From contig SVDS01000010.1 in NCBI GenBank assembly GCA_015057715.1, positions 1 through 45,113 of the forward strand: a DNA stretch of 45,113 bases, in the 5' to 3' direction. Positions 34,739 to 43,340 of the stretch are shown piece after piece. The position numbers and the translations under genes were made by a program. Every line of letters begins with the position of its first letter. The first letter of the stretch is position 1. Source of the DNA: Paenibacillaceae bacterium. Its GTDB lineage: Bacteria > Bacillota > Clostridia > Lachnospirales > Lachnospiraceae. The notes under the pieces were generated by a model, which had not been told where the DNA came from, did no database searches, and was given only the letters and a program-made list of their open reading frames with translations.

Positions 34739-34785
34739 ATAAAAAAAGACCTTTGCCGGTACCTGATGGTATCAGTAAAAGTCTT
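34739..34785 (-). terminator. Riboswitch-controlled intrinsic terminator in the hflK leader
   Basis: 18-bp stem with two mismatches (AAGACTTTTACTGATACC / GGTACCGGCAAAGGTCTT, loop ATCA) followed by seven T residues, about 49 bases before hflK. Its 5' arm contains the 3' strand of riboswitch helix P1 (34777-34781), so the two structures exclude each other. Confidence 0.9.
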
Positions 34786-34868
34786 GACATTTCATAAGAA
34801 TGCGGATAAATCTCTTTATCGTTCTGACGCACGCTTATCCAGCCTTTCGGTGGAAGCTACTCCCTTTT
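34777..34868 (-). ncRNA. yybP-ykoY (manganese) riboswitch aptamer in the hflK leader
   Basis: Read on the minus strand, helix P1 is AAAAG / CTTTT, followed on the 5' side by the conserved GGAGTAGC and on the 3' side by TCAAGA. Between them are a hairpin with GAAA loop (GCTT...AAGC outer stem) and a second arm with the asymmetric loop GTCAGAAC, stem GATAAA / TTTATC closed by a GAGA tetraloop, and CGCAT. This matches the two-legged yybP-ykoY layout. The class binds Mn2+ (with Mg2+) and usually turns genes on. Here P1 formation would break the following terminator, giving an ON switch. Assignment is from memory of the consensus, not a covariance search. Confidence 0.85.
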
Positions 34869-34880
34869 GCGATTGGGATT

Positions 34881-34909
34881 ATTATATCAGAATGATTATT
34901 GTCTGTCAA
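34881..34909 (-). promoter_or_regulatory. Consensus sigma-A promoter of the hflK-hflC operon
   Basis: TTGACA (34904-34909), 17-bp spacer, TATAAT (34881-34886): both hexamers perfect. The predicted start, near 34874, falls a few bases before the riboswitch aptamer, so strong initiation is gated by the leader. Confidence 0.92.
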
Positions 34910-34925
34910 TAGCAGGTTTTAACGG

Positions 34926-35864
34926 CTAAGTTTCCTGATTTATTACAGCCTCAGGATTGTTATAGGATACATAAACCTGTATCCGGTCTTCATAGATATA
35001 GATGTTTACATCAAAGATACCTTCCAGGATATAGGCTCCTTCCCGCTGGTTAATCCTTGCCTGTGCCTGTTCTATAATCGAGTCAGCACTGCTCTGGTCT
35101 GCCTCAACCCTACACCCTGCTTCTGTATCCAGTAAAAACTGTTTCAGATATGCCAGAGTCGCTTCCTGATCCTCCAGATAGGAAACATACCGGTGGAGTT
35201 CCCCTGTAACCGTATCATAGTTAATATCCACATACTCATACGATTCCACATCAGAACCAGTTTCTTCCGCTGCTTTAGGAGTCAGATAAACGCTTTCCAC
35301 AGTCTCATAAAAAGTCAGCGGATTGCCATCCTGCTTAAACTCATAATTATCCCCATAAGTCTCCTGGGAAATTATGGTGTAGCCATACTCCTCTTTTTCC
35401 ATAAACTGGACCACAGACCTGGAAATCCCTTTTCCGTCCGTATCAAAGTGATCGAATCCGCTGCAATGCTCTCCTGCGGCTATTATCTCCGCTTCATTTA
35501 AATCCCGATATCCATAGTCATCATATCCCACTGCTGTATCATACTTGCTTTCCAAAGAGGTGGCATTTACCGCACAGCTGATAATCACACTGGCCAGAGT
35601 CGTGATCACAATAAACAGAATCACAGCAAACAGCAGTACATTGGATCGGCCCTTTCCAGGCAATGGAGTATGGACAGTCGGTTGAATTGACGACGCCTTG
35701 GCGACAGACGGCTGACTTACCGGAATTACTGTGTCGCTTCTCTTCTCATTTAATAAATAGTCTGTATTCCAGTAAACAGGCTTTTTAACAACACGCCTGC
35801 ATCTGGGACAGTAATTGATCTCATTCACCGGCAGATCACAAACCGGACAAATCTTTCTCATCAT
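34926..35864 (-). CDS. Zinc-ribbon membrane protein of unknown function
   Basis: A 312-residue protein. The N-terminus has a four-Cys zinc-ribbon (CPVCDLPVNEINYCPRCRRV, residues 6-25), then a basic Pro/Ser-rich stretch, one membrane segment (about 75-97) and a larger acidic extracytoplasmic domain rich in Tyr, Asp and Glu, without a recognised family. This cytoplasmic zinc ribbon plus single membrane helix pattern is common in uncharacterised Firmicute envelope proteins. AGGGGG lies upstream of tandem ATGs. It follows the small 108-residue gene by 18 bases and precedes the strong hflK promoter. Confidence 0.8.
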   Translation of the reverse strand: MMRKICPVCDLPVNEINYCPRCRRVVKKPVYWNTDYLLNEKRSDTVIPVSQPSVAKASSIQPTVHTPLPGKGRSNVLLFAVILFIVITTLASVIISCAVNATSLESKYDTAVGYDDYGYRDLNEAEIIAAGEHCSGFDHFDTDGKGISRSVVQFMEKEEYGYTIISQETYGDNYEFKQDGNPLTFYETVESVYLTPKAAEETGSDVESYEYVDINYDTVTGELHRYVSYLEDQEATLAYLKQFLLDTEAGCRVEADQSSADSIIEQAQARINQREGAYILEGIFDVNIYIYEDRIQVYVSYNNPEAVINQET

Positions 35865-35882
35865 CTTTTGTTTCCCCCTAAT

Positions 35883-36209
35883 TTAACCCAGAACCAAATG
35901 AGCCACTGCGATCTCGTCATCCTCCCTGAAGCCCTGTGCGCAAACCTGAATGTCATAAACGTATTTTTCATCCAAACCTGTTAATTCAGCGATTTTTTCA
36001 ATGCTCATTCCATCTTTCGCAAGTGCCAGAACCTGATGCACGTCTTCAATTGTCTTTTTAAGTAGTTCGTCAGACTGTGGAGAAATATTAAGTGAATTCC
36101 GATCTAAATCCTGCTCCGTAATGAAATCCTCCAAAGAAAGCTTTTTCTCACTGTCCTGCCCCGTATAATAATCTTCTGATAATTCCCAGTCTTTATCCTC
36201 TTTTAACAT
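35883..36209 (-). CDS. Small acidic protein with predicted helix-turn-helix-like C-terminus
   Basis: A 108-residue cytoplasmic protein, acidic at the N-terminus (EDKDWELSEDYYTGQDSEKK), with a C-terminal helical segment (ALAKDGMSIEKIAELTGLDEKYVYDI) that reads like a short HTH of the resolvase or sigma-region-4 type. No family recognised. AAAGGAG precedes the ATG. It lies between the ftsZ terminator and the zinc-ribbon gene, and probably starts that small unit. Confidence 0.7.
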   Translation of the reverse strand: MLKEDKDWELSEDYYTGQDSEKKLSLEDFITEQDLDRNSLNISPQSDELLKKTIEDVHQVLALAKDGMSIEKIAELTGLDEKYVYDIQVCAQGFREDDEIAVAHLVLG

Positions 36210-36221
36210 AAGGCGCTCCTT

Positions 36222-36252
36222 TCAAAAAGAGGCAGGTTCATGAGAACCTGCC
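36222..36252 (-). terminator. Intrinsic terminator after ftsZ
   Basis: Minus-strand 9-bp stem GGCAGGTTC / GAACCTGCC with a 4-nt loop, followed by TCTTTTT. It ends the division and wall gene run. Confidence 0.88.
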
Positions 36253-36265
36253 TGCTATGTATCTA

Positions 36266-37582
36266 TTATCTTTTATTTCTTAAAAAGTCAGGAATATTAA
36301 TCTGTACTTCTTTGTTCACAGTCGGACGGTAAGGCTGGCTATTCCCCTGTGGTGCAGTCTGGGGAGTTCCCTGTCCGTAATTAGGCTGTTTATTATAATT
36401 TGGATTGTTATAATTAGGATTGCTGTAATTTCCGGCATTCTGGTTATTGGGATAAGGCTGTCCGGAATAGTTGTTGGTATTGCTATAATTCTGGTTAAAG
36501 TTCTGATTGTATGCAGGATTTGCTGCAGTTGTAGCTGCTGCTTCCTGGCTTGCTGCCTGTGGTGCTGCTTTGGGCTGCTTATAGTTTGGATTGGAGAAGT
36601 TAGTCATAACCTTGGCTACCGGTGTTTCATGCTGCATATCAAGTCCGGTTGCAATCACTGTAATGCTTGCTTCATCCTGTGCATTCTCATCATACATGGC
36701 ACCAAAAATAATATTGGCATCATCTCCTGCCATCTCCTGAACATAGCTTGCTGCCTCATTGGCTTCAATCAGGCTGATATCTCCGGAAATATTAATGATT
36801 ACATGAGTTGCTCCTTCAATGGTTGTCTCAAGAAGCGGACTGGAAACTGCCTGTTTCACTGCTTCTAAAGCCTTCTCATCGCCCTTTGCGTGACCGATAC
36901 CAATATGAGCAATGCCTTTGTCAGTCATAACGGTCTGAACATCAGCAAAATCCAGGTTAATCAGCCCTGGTACATTAATTAAATCCGTAATACCCTGAAC
37001 TGCCTGCTGAAGTACTTCATCCGCTTTCTTTAAAGCATCAGGCATGGTGGTACGCCTGTCCACAATTTCAAGAAGACGGTCGTTAGGGATTACAATCAGT
37101 GTATCAACACTTTCTTTTAAACGTTCAATACCATTCACAGCATTGGACATACGTGTTTTAGCTTCAAAACGGAATGGCTTTGTAACAACACCAACAGTTA
37201 AGATTCCCATATCTTTCGCAATCTTAGCTACAACAGGGGCTGCACCAGTTCCTGTTCCGCCTCCCATACCGCATGTAACGAATACCATATCGGCACCCTT
37301 CATGACCTGAGCCAGCTCGTCCGCATTCTCTTCCGCTGCCTTTTCGCCAATTTCAGGTTTTGCACCTGCGCCAAGTCCCTTGGTCAGTTTCTCGCCGATC
37401 TGCATAGCTGTTGGAGCCTTGCAAAACTGCAATGCCTGCTTGTCCGTATTGATTCCAAAAAATTCCACACCAGCTATATTCTCATCAATCATGCGGTTCA
37501 CTGCATTGTTTCCGGCACCGCCTACACCGATTACCAGAATTCTAGCAGCGTTATCCGCCTCATTTATTTTAATCTCTAACAA
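36266..37582 (-). CDS. ftsZ: Cell division protein FtsZ
   Basis: A 438-residue tubulin-like GTPase that forms the division ring. The GTP-binding motif GGGTGTGA is at 107-114, with [15 protein letters not shown] near the N-terminus. The polymerising core ends near residue 330. It is followed by an unstructured linker of about 95 residues very rich in Asn, Tyr, Gln and Pro with NPNYN-type repeats, and a normal C-terminal conserved peptide ([11 protein letters not shown]) that binds partner proteins. The start is TTG with AAAGGAGG at good spacing. It is separated from divIB by 118 AT-rich bases that contain a probable promoter, so it can be expressed independently. No ftsA is next to it. Confidence 0.98.
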   Translation of the reverse strand: MLEIKINEADNAARILVIGVGGAGNNAVNRMIDENIAGVEFFGINTDKQALQFCKAPTAMQIGEKLTKGLGAGAKPEIGEKAAEENADELAQVMKGADMVFVTCGMGGGTGTGAAPVVAKIAKDMGILTVGVVTKPFRFEAKTRMSNAVNGIERLKESVDTLIVIPNDRLLEIVDRRTTMPDALKKADEVLQQAVQGITDLINVPGLINLDFADVQTVMTDKGIAHIGIGHAKGDEKALEAVKQAVSSPLLETTIEGATHVIINISGDISLIEANEAASYVQEMAGDDANIIFGAMYDENAQDEASITVIATGLDMQHETPVAKVMTNFSNPNYKQPKAAPQAASQEAAATTAANPAYNQNFNQNYSNTNNYSGQPYPNNQNAGNYSNPNYNNPNYNKQPNYGQGTPQTAPQGNSQPYRPTVNKEVQINIPDFLRNKR

Positions 37583-37603
37583 GATTATATCCTCCTTTAA
37601 CCA

Positions 37604-37621
37604 TATACAGCTTACTGTATA
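37604..37621 (-). other. Stem-loop at the 5' end of the ftsZ leader
   Basis: 7-bp stem tatacag / ctgtata with a 4-nt loop, placed just after the predicted transcription start and before the ribosome binding site. It may stabilise the ftsZ message. Confidence 0.45.
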
Positions 37622-37633
37622 AACCTATTTAAT

Positions 37634-37662
37634 ATAATATTTTATTTTGTAAAAAATATCAA
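37634..37662 (-). promoter_or_regulatory. Probable ftsZ promoter
   Basis: TTGATA (37657-37662), 17-bp spacer, TATTAT (37634-37639) on the minus strand, about 50 bases upstream of the TTG start of ftsZ. Confidence 0.6.
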
Positions 37663-37700
37663 CCATTTTTTTAACAAAATTCCAGACAAATTATGTAAAT

Positions 37701-38429
37701 TCACTTATCCTTCACAAACCGATAAGAAGTGACAGTTTCCGCCTCGTCATATGTATCCAGATACAGAGTGCCAGCCAGACCGCCTAAAACCGGAAGCTGA
37801 TCATTCAGTTCGGAGATCTTTCCGTTCATCTGGTCATTGCTTCCAAGGTACACTTTGATGGTGCCCATAACAAGAGTTGCATTCCCGCTGGAATCATAAC
37901 GGATCTCATCCACTGGGATTTTATGGGTTGATAAAAGCTGGGTAAGTGTTAAGATCTGGCCAAATACTTTTGAATCCTCCACGGGGAGGGGCTGGTGCAG
38001 AGCGATATGCCCATACTTAAGCCCCGTAATCCATGGAATTCCTGTCAGTTTTCCGCTGGAACTTTCCACAATAATCCCGTCTTTATCAAAATACATATAG
38101 CTGCCCATATAGGAAACATAACCAACCACGGATTTTTCATATACAATCACTTCTATGCTGACTGGGCTCAGGAATACGATTTTGTAATCTTCCACGAAAG
38201 GAATCTGTTCGTGTTCCCGAAAACGGTCCTTATAAAAACAGGTAATCGCATTCCGGTCCCAGCCATCTTTAAATAATAAGTCTATGATCTGATCTGAAGT
38301 ATATTTCTTGTTGCCGGTTACAGTAATGTTTCTGATTTGCAGTGACAAAAAAGCTGCCGACCCGGCCAGAAGGAATACTGTTATGATTGCAACGATCATT
38401 TTTCTTCTGCTTTTTTTGAAGTTTCTCAT
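37701..38429 (-). CDS. ftsQ: Cell division protein DivIB/FtsQ
   Basis: A 242-residue bitopic membrane protein: basic N-terminus, membrane segment (about 12-30), then a POTRA domain starting IRNITVTGNKKYTSDQIIDL and a FtsQ/DivIB beta domain. It links divisome proteins outside the membrane. Its ATG overlaps the murA stop by four bases. Compared with B. subtilis DivIB the cytoplasmic tail is short. Position in the dcw cluster supports the assignment. Confidence 0.9.
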   Translation of the reverse strand: MRNFKKSRRKMIVAIITVFLLAGSAAFLSLQIRNITVTGNKKYTSDQIIDLLFKDGWDRNAITCFYKDRFREHEQIPFVEDYKIVFLSPVSIEVIVYEKSVVGYVSYMGSYMYFDKDGIIVESSSGKLTGIPWITGLKYGHIALHQPLPVEDSKVFGQILTLTQLLSTHKIPVDEIRYDSSGNATLVMGTIKVYLGSNDQMNGKISELNDQLPVLGGLAGTLYLDTYDEAETVTSYRFVKDK

Positions 38430-39676
38430 TCCTTACCTCTGATTGCAGCTCCAAGACTGCTTAAATCCCGGCAAATGTCCTCATACCCCCGTTCGATATG
38501 GTGGCATTCAGAAATCTCCGTCACGCCTTCGCCTGCAAGCCCAGCTACCACAAGGGCAGCTCCGCCTCTTAGATCAGGGGCAGTTACACAGTTTCCTTTT
38601 AGAGGATACAGTCCGTGTACAATGGCCCGTTTGCCCTCTATGACGATATCTGCCCCCAGTTTCTTAAGCTCATTTGCTGCTCCGAACCTGCCTTCAAAAA
38701 TCGTTTCCTCCACTCTTCCCCAGCCGGATCCCGATGCCATCACTGCCATCACCTGAGATTGAAGATCGGTTGGAAAACCCGGGTAAGGTTCGGTTACAAC
38801 ATTCACACAGTCAGGACGGCCTCTCATGGAAACCTCCAGCTGATTTTTATAAAGCTTTAATTCAGCTCCCATCCGTTCCGCCAGAGAGAGAGCTGCAGTC
38901 AGATGACCCGGACGGATTCCATCCAGCAGTACATTTCCTTCCGCTGCCATCACTGCCGTTAAATAAGTACCTGCCACAATCCGGTCTCCTGCGACAATAA
39001 ATTCAGAATCGTGTAAACCTGTCACCCCGGTCACAGCAAGCCTGGAGGTTCCAGCCCCGTGAATAATTGCTCCCATGTTGTTTAGGAATTCACAGAGAGA
39101 AGTGATCTCCGGTTCTTTTGCTGCTCCATGTATGACAGTGATTCCTTTCGCATAGACAGCTGCCATCAGGGCATTCTCCGTAGCTCCCACACTGGGAAAC
39201 GGAAAGTAAATATCGGCGCCCACAAGTGTCTTCGCAGATGCACACAGTTTCTCATCCTTTTCCTCTATCACTGCGCCAAGGGTGCGGAATGCAGCCAGAT
39301 GCAGGTCGATGGGTCTCTGCCCGATGGAGCAGCCTCCGGGAAAGCTGGTAACTGCATCACCCAGCCTCCCTAACAGGGGACCTGATAATATAATAGAAGA
39401 ACGCATGCTCTTTATATACTCTTCCGGAATCTCTGCACATTTGATGTCAGAAGCATCAATGGTCAGCGTATGTCCGTCAAGACTGTAAATACACCCGATA
39501 CGCTCAAGTATCCCCAGCATACAGAACACATCCTGTATCCTGGGGACATTATGAATCACTGTAGTACCTTTATGGAGAACCGCCGCTGCCATTATCGGCA
39601 GAACAGCATTTTTGGAACCCTGAATTTTTATCTCACCTTTTAAGGATCGTAACCCCTGGACCTGTATGACTGACAA
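38426..39676 (-). CDS. murA: UDP-N-acetylglucosamine 1-carboxyvinyltransferase
   Basis: A 416-residue enzyme that adds enolpyruvate to UDP-GlcNAc, the first committed step of peptidoglycan synthesis and the target of fosfomycin. The catalytic Cys116 lies in FPGGCSIGQRP, so the enzyme should be fosfomycin-sensitive at this position. The start SVIQVQGLRSLKGEIKIQGSKN is typical. I chose TTG at 39676 because GGGAGG lies 7 bases upstream, while the ATG five codons further up overlaps that site. It lies between ftsW and divIB, where many Firmicutes have murG or murB. Confidence 0.95.
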   Translation of the reverse strand: MSVIQVQGLRSLKGEIKIQGSKNAVLPIMAAAVLHKGTTVIHNVPRIQDVFCMLGILERIGCIYSLDGHTLTIDASDIKCAEIPEEYIKSMRSSIILSGPLLGRLGDAVTSFPGGCSIGQRPIDLHLAAFRTLGAVIEEKDEKLCASAKTLVGADIYFPFPSVGATENALMAAVYAKGITVIHGAAKEPEITSLCEFLNNMGAIIHGAGTSRLAVTGVTGLHDSEFIVAGDRIVAGTYLTAVMAAEGNVLLDGIRPGHLTAALSLAERMGAELKLYKNQLEVSMRGRPDCVNVVTEPYPGFPTDLQSQVMAVMASGSGWGRVEETIFEGRFGAANELKKLGADIVIEGKRAIVHGLYPLKGNCVTAPDLRGGAALVVAGLAGEGVTEISECHHIERGYEDICRDLSSLGAAIRGKE

Positions 39677-39744
39677 ACCGGTACCTCCCATGGTTTCTTA
39701 TATACTATCCTATGTTATAAGTGAGAGAATGGTTTCATATCCAG

Positions 39745-40896
39745 CTATTTTTCCAGTTTAATCTGATTGGAAACACTTAAAACCATGCCCATTTCAGCCA
39801 TAAGAAACAGGACCGAGGTTCCCCCGTAACTGATAAAGGGCAGTGTGATTCCGGTATTGGGTATGGTATTGGTTACAACAGCGATGTTTAGGATAACCTG
39901 TATGGCTATGTGTCCCATAACACCTACCACTAAAAGTGCGCCGAACAGATCCGGTGCATTATCTGCAATCAGCATGAAACGGTATATCATGAAAAGAAAA
40001 ATAAGTATTACGGATACCGCCCCAAAAAGTCCAAGTTCCTCACAGATTATGGAAAAAATCATATCATTTTGTGCCTCAGGCACAAATCCCATCTTCTGTA
40101 TGCTCTCTCCCAGGCCTCTTCCTACCAGGCCCCCGGAGCCAATGGCATAAAGTCCCTGCAACACCTGATACCCTCCCGTAGAAGGATAAGCCTCCGGTTC
40201 CAGCCAGACAAGGATTCTTCCCAGCTGATAATCATGAAGAATGTTTAATTTCTCAAGAACCGTGGCAATGGGGCCGGCAAACGCCAAAAGCCCTACTCCT
40301 GCAAATCCGCAGGCAAAAAACGGCCATTTCTTTTTACACGCCACAAACAGCATGACAAACGCAATTCCCACAATGATGATACCGGAGCTTAAGTTGTTTG
40401 CAGCAACAATTCCTGCAATAGGCAGGGTTGTTACTATGATCAGCACCACACCATTCTTCGTGTTGATGTTTTTGCCCATCTGTACTATCATGACAGCCAG
40501 CATAACAATGAGAGCTATTTTTACAAACTCCGTAGGCTGAAACGTCAGGCTTCCTACTCCCAGCCATCTTCGCTTTCCGTTAAATTTTTTACCAAACAGA
40601 GAGACGGCGATCATCAAAATATAAGAAAGCACGTAGGCAAACACCGCAAATTTCCCATACCAGTGGTAATCCATCTTCGAAATAATGATCATCAGGATAA
40701 ATCCGCCCAAAGCGATCTTTGCCTGCTTCATCATAAAAAATGAGGCATTGCCAAACTTTAACTGAGCGGCATAAGAGCTGGAGCTATATATCATAATCAA
40801 ACCGAAAACAGACAGAAATATTACCGTGAACAGCAGACTGTAGTCATAAAAACGGCGCGGCCTGTTTTTTTTCACTACTGGCCTTTTTTCCGCCAT
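39745..40896 (-). CDS. ftsW: SEDS-family peptidoglycan polymerase FtsW
   Basis: A 383-residue integral membrane protein with about ten helices. SEDS signatures include MIYSSSSYAA in the first helix, NGKRRWLGVGSLTFQPTEFVKIALI, AQNDMIFSIICEELGLFG with the catalytic Asp, and the terminal TGITLPFISYGGTS. SEDS proteins polymerise lipid II with a partner class B penicillin-binding protein, probably the one encoded upstream. Start ATG at 40896: AGGAGG lies 7 bases before it, and the ATG six codons upstream contains this site. Which of FtsW, RodA or SpoVE it is rests on the dcw position. Confidence 0.92.
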   Translation of the reverse strand: MAEKRPVVKKNRPRRFYDYSLLFTVIFLSVFGLIMIYSSSSYAAQLKFGNASFFMMKQAKIALGGFILMIIISKMDYHWYGKFAVFAYVLSYILMIAVSLFGKKFNGKRRWLGVGSLTFQPTEFVKIALIVMLAVMIVQMGKNINTKNGVVLIIVTTLPIAGIVAANNLSSGIIIVGIAFVMLFVACKKKWPFFACGFAGVGLLAFAGPIATVLEKLNILHDYQLGRILVWLEPEAYPSTGGYQVLQGLYAIGSGGLVGRGLGESIQKMGFVPEAQNDMIFSIICEELGLFGAVSVILIFLFMIYRFMLIADNAPDLFGALLVVGVMGHIAIQVILNIAVVTNTIPNTGITLPFISYGGTSVLFLMAEMGMVLSVSNQIKLEK

Positions 40897-40937
40897 ACCA
40901 TTCCTCCTCGCCATTCAAATTCCAATGCCCGTTCAGC

Positions 40938-42284
40938 TTAAAGACTGCGGACACATTCTTTAAAAATCTCTCCCCGCTCTTCATAACAACGAAACATTCC
41001 CCAGCTTGCGCAAGCAGGTGAGAGCAGTACGTAATCTCCTTTGTTTGCATAGGAGGCACAGACTTTTACTGCTTCCTGCATATCCTCCGCATACATCACG
41101 TTGGTAAAGCCATGTTTAGCCGCGCATTCCGCGATTTTCTCCCTGGTCTGGCCAAGAAGCACCATATGTTTCACTTTTCCGTCAAAGGATTCAATCCACT
41201 CATCGTATTCGGAATTTTTGTCATATCCGCCTGCTATTAAAATGGTGGGCCCGGGCATGGCTTTCACTGCCTGGATTGCCGCATCGGGATTGGTCCCCTT
41301 GGAATCATTGTAATACTTCACTCCTGCTTTCTCAGCGACAAACTCAATTCTGTGTTCCACTGCCTGAAACTCACAGACAGCCTTTTTAATTACTTCCATC
41401 GGAACATTCAGTTCGGAAGCTATGGCAATGGCGGCCATCACATTCTCATGGTTATGGCGCCCCAGAAGATTTAATTCGTTAATATTTACAATTTCTTCCC
41501 GATTTCCCCTGTGATTGCGTATAATGACATCTCCATCAATACAATAGCCCTCAGCCAGAGAATTCCTGCTGCTGAAATAGATTGCACGGGGTTTCATGGA
41601 CTCTCCGAACTCCCGCAACACAAGGTCATCATAGTTTAAAACACAGCAATCCTTTTCTGTCTGGTTTACGGTGATGCTTTCTTTCACTTTTATGTAGCAT
41701 TCCATGGTTTTATGACGGTTTAAATGATCTGGCGTTATGTTTAAAATCGCGCTGACATCCGGGTGGAAATCAGTGATGGTTTCTAACTGAAAGCTGCTGA
41801 CCTCCGCTACCGTAACGGAATCTTCCGTGGTTTTCAGCGCCTCCTGGGTGTAAGGAATTCCAATATTTCCCACCACATAGACATGTTCATAAAATGCTTT
41901 CATGATCTCGCCTGTCAGTGCCGTGGTAGTGGTCTTTCCGTTGGTTCCCGTAATAGCAGCCAGCTTCCCTTTTGCATGATGATATGCCAGCTGTATCTCA
42001 CTCCAGACAGGAATATCCGCTTCCTTTAAAACTGATACAAACGGTGCATCAAGTGGGATGCCCGGACTGATCACACAAATTGATATATCTTTTAAATCTT
42101 CTTTTTTCAGTTCTCCAAGAATTACAGAGATTTTATCTGTTTCACCAAACTGGCTTAACAGCTCATCCTTTTTTAAAGCATCATTGCTGTCATATAAAAC
42201 AGCTTCATCGCCGGTTTTTAAAATCATCCTGGAGGCGGCGATCCCACTTTTTCCACTTCCTGCAACTAAAATTTTCTGACTCAT
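40938..42284 (-). CDS. murD: UDP-N-acetylmuramoylalanine--D-glutamate ligase
   Basis: A 448-residue Mur ligase that adds D-glutamate to UDP-MurNAc-L-Ala. The N-terminal Rossmann domain begins ILVAGSGKSGIAASR; the ATP-binding P-loop is AITGTNGKTTTTAL; the central domain has NITPDHLNRH; and the C-terminal domain carries YNDSKGTNPDAA and LSPACASWGMF. Length is normal. It follows mraY by 12 bases and precedes ftsW by 41. Confidence 0.96.
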   Translation of the reverse strand: MSQKILVAGSGKSGIAASRMILKTGDEAVLYDSNDALKKDELLSQFGETDKISVILGELKKEDLKDISICVISPGIPLDAPFVSVLKEADIPVWSEIQLAYHHAKGKLAAITGTNGKTTTTALTGEIMKAFYEHVYVVGNIGIPYTQEALKTTEDSVTVAEVSSFQLETITDFHPDVSAILNITPDHLNRHKTMECYIKVKESITVNQTEKDCCVLNYDDLVLREFGESMKPRAIYFSSRNSLAEGYCIDGDVIIRNHRGNREEIVNINELNLLGRHNHENVMAAIAIASELNVPMEVIKKAVCEFQAVEHRIEFVAEKAGVKYYNDSKGTNPDAAIQAVKAMPGPTILIAGGYDKNSEYDEWIESFDGKVKHMVLLGQTREKIAECAAKHGFTNVMYAEDMQEAVKVCASYANKGDYVLLSPACASWGMFRCYEERGEIFKECVRSL

Positions 42285-42296
42285 ATGGTTTCTCTC

Positions 42297-43265
42297 CTAT
42301 AATCCAAGATATGCCAGCAGGCAAAGAACTGCTGTAATTATGGCAAATACTGCAACCACCCTTGTTTCAGACCATCCGCAAAGCTCGAAATGATGGTGGA
42401 TGGGAGCCATTTTGAAAAATCGTTTTCCGCCCGTTCTTTTAAAATATGTCACCTGAATAATGACCGATAATACCTCAAGCAGATAGATAAATCCGATGAT
42501 AGCGATAAAAATCGGCATCTGCATCATAAAAGCGCTGGAGGCCACAAAGCCTCCCAACCCCAGCGAACCTGTATCCCCCATAAATACCCGGGCAGGGTAA
42601 ACATTAAAAAGGAGAAATCCTAAAAGGCTTCCCACTACCGCACCGGTAATGGGACTGATTCCTGTTCTTTCCCCGATTGCTACTACTGTTAAAAATGTTG
42701 CGACCAGTATGGTGACACTGGTACACAAACCGTCAAGACCATCTGTAAAATTAACACCATTGTCTGTTCCAATTACAATGAAAAAGACTGCCGGTACAAA
42801 TAAGATACCAAAATTCAAAAAGATACCGTTCTTAAATCCGCCTGTAAATGGAACCAGCATTTCAGTTCCCACATCTTTGGAATGAAGCAGATAGAAAGCA
42901 AAAATTCCTGTAATGAGAAGCTGACCTGCCATCTTCTGTACAGGGGTTAATCCTTCTGATCGTTTCATTACGATTTTAATGTAATCATCAAGAAAGCCAA
43001 CGATACCAAATCCCACCGTCACAAACAGCACCGGGATAATCTTTGGATAATCTTTTACGTAAAACAGAGACGTAATGATAATACTGGTTAGAATAATCAG
43101 TCCGCCCATGGTGGGAGTTCCCTGTTTTTTCAAATGGCTTTCCGGCCCTTCCTTGCGGACCTCCTGACCAAATTTTAATTTGTGCAGAAACGGAATTACT
43201 ATGGGACACAGCATTGCGCTGATGGCAAAAGCTATGATGATTGCCAAAATCGTTTCGTTAATCAT
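42297..43265 (-). CDS. mraY: Phospho-N-acetylmuramoyl-pentapeptide transferase
   Basis: A 322-residue membrane enzyme with about ten helices that transfers phospho-MurNAc-pentapeptide to undecaprenyl phosphate, making lipid I. Signatures are KKQGTPTMGGLI, the acidic FLDDYIK, NFTDGLDGL with catalytic Asp residues, and the cytoplasmic APIHHHFELCGWSE. The ATG at 43265 has GAGGTG upstream; a TTG four codons up is unlikely. It sits between the class B penicillin-binding protein and murD, the standard dcw order without murF between. Confidence 0.96.
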   Translation of the reverse strand: MINETILAIIIAFAISAMLCPIVIPFLHKLKFGQEVRKEGPESHLKKQGTPTMGGLIILTSIIITSLFYVKDYPKIIPVLFVTVGFGIVGFLDDYIKIVMKRSEGLTPVQKMAGQLLITGIFAFYLLHSKDVGTEMLVPFTGGFKNGIFLNFGILFVPAVFFIVIGTDNGVNFTDGLDGLCTSVTILVATFLTVVAIGERTGISPITGAVVGSLLGFLLFNVYPARVFMGDTGSLGLGGFVASSAFMMQMPIFIAIIGFIYLLEVLSVIIQVTYFKRTGGKRFFKMAPIHHHFELCGWSETRVVAVFAIITAVLCLLAYLGL

Positions 43266-43340
43266 GTCACACCTCAATCATTTATGTATTTGTATGTCAA
43301 AAGTACACAGTTAGTAGTATACGTCTTTTTGCCCGAATAA

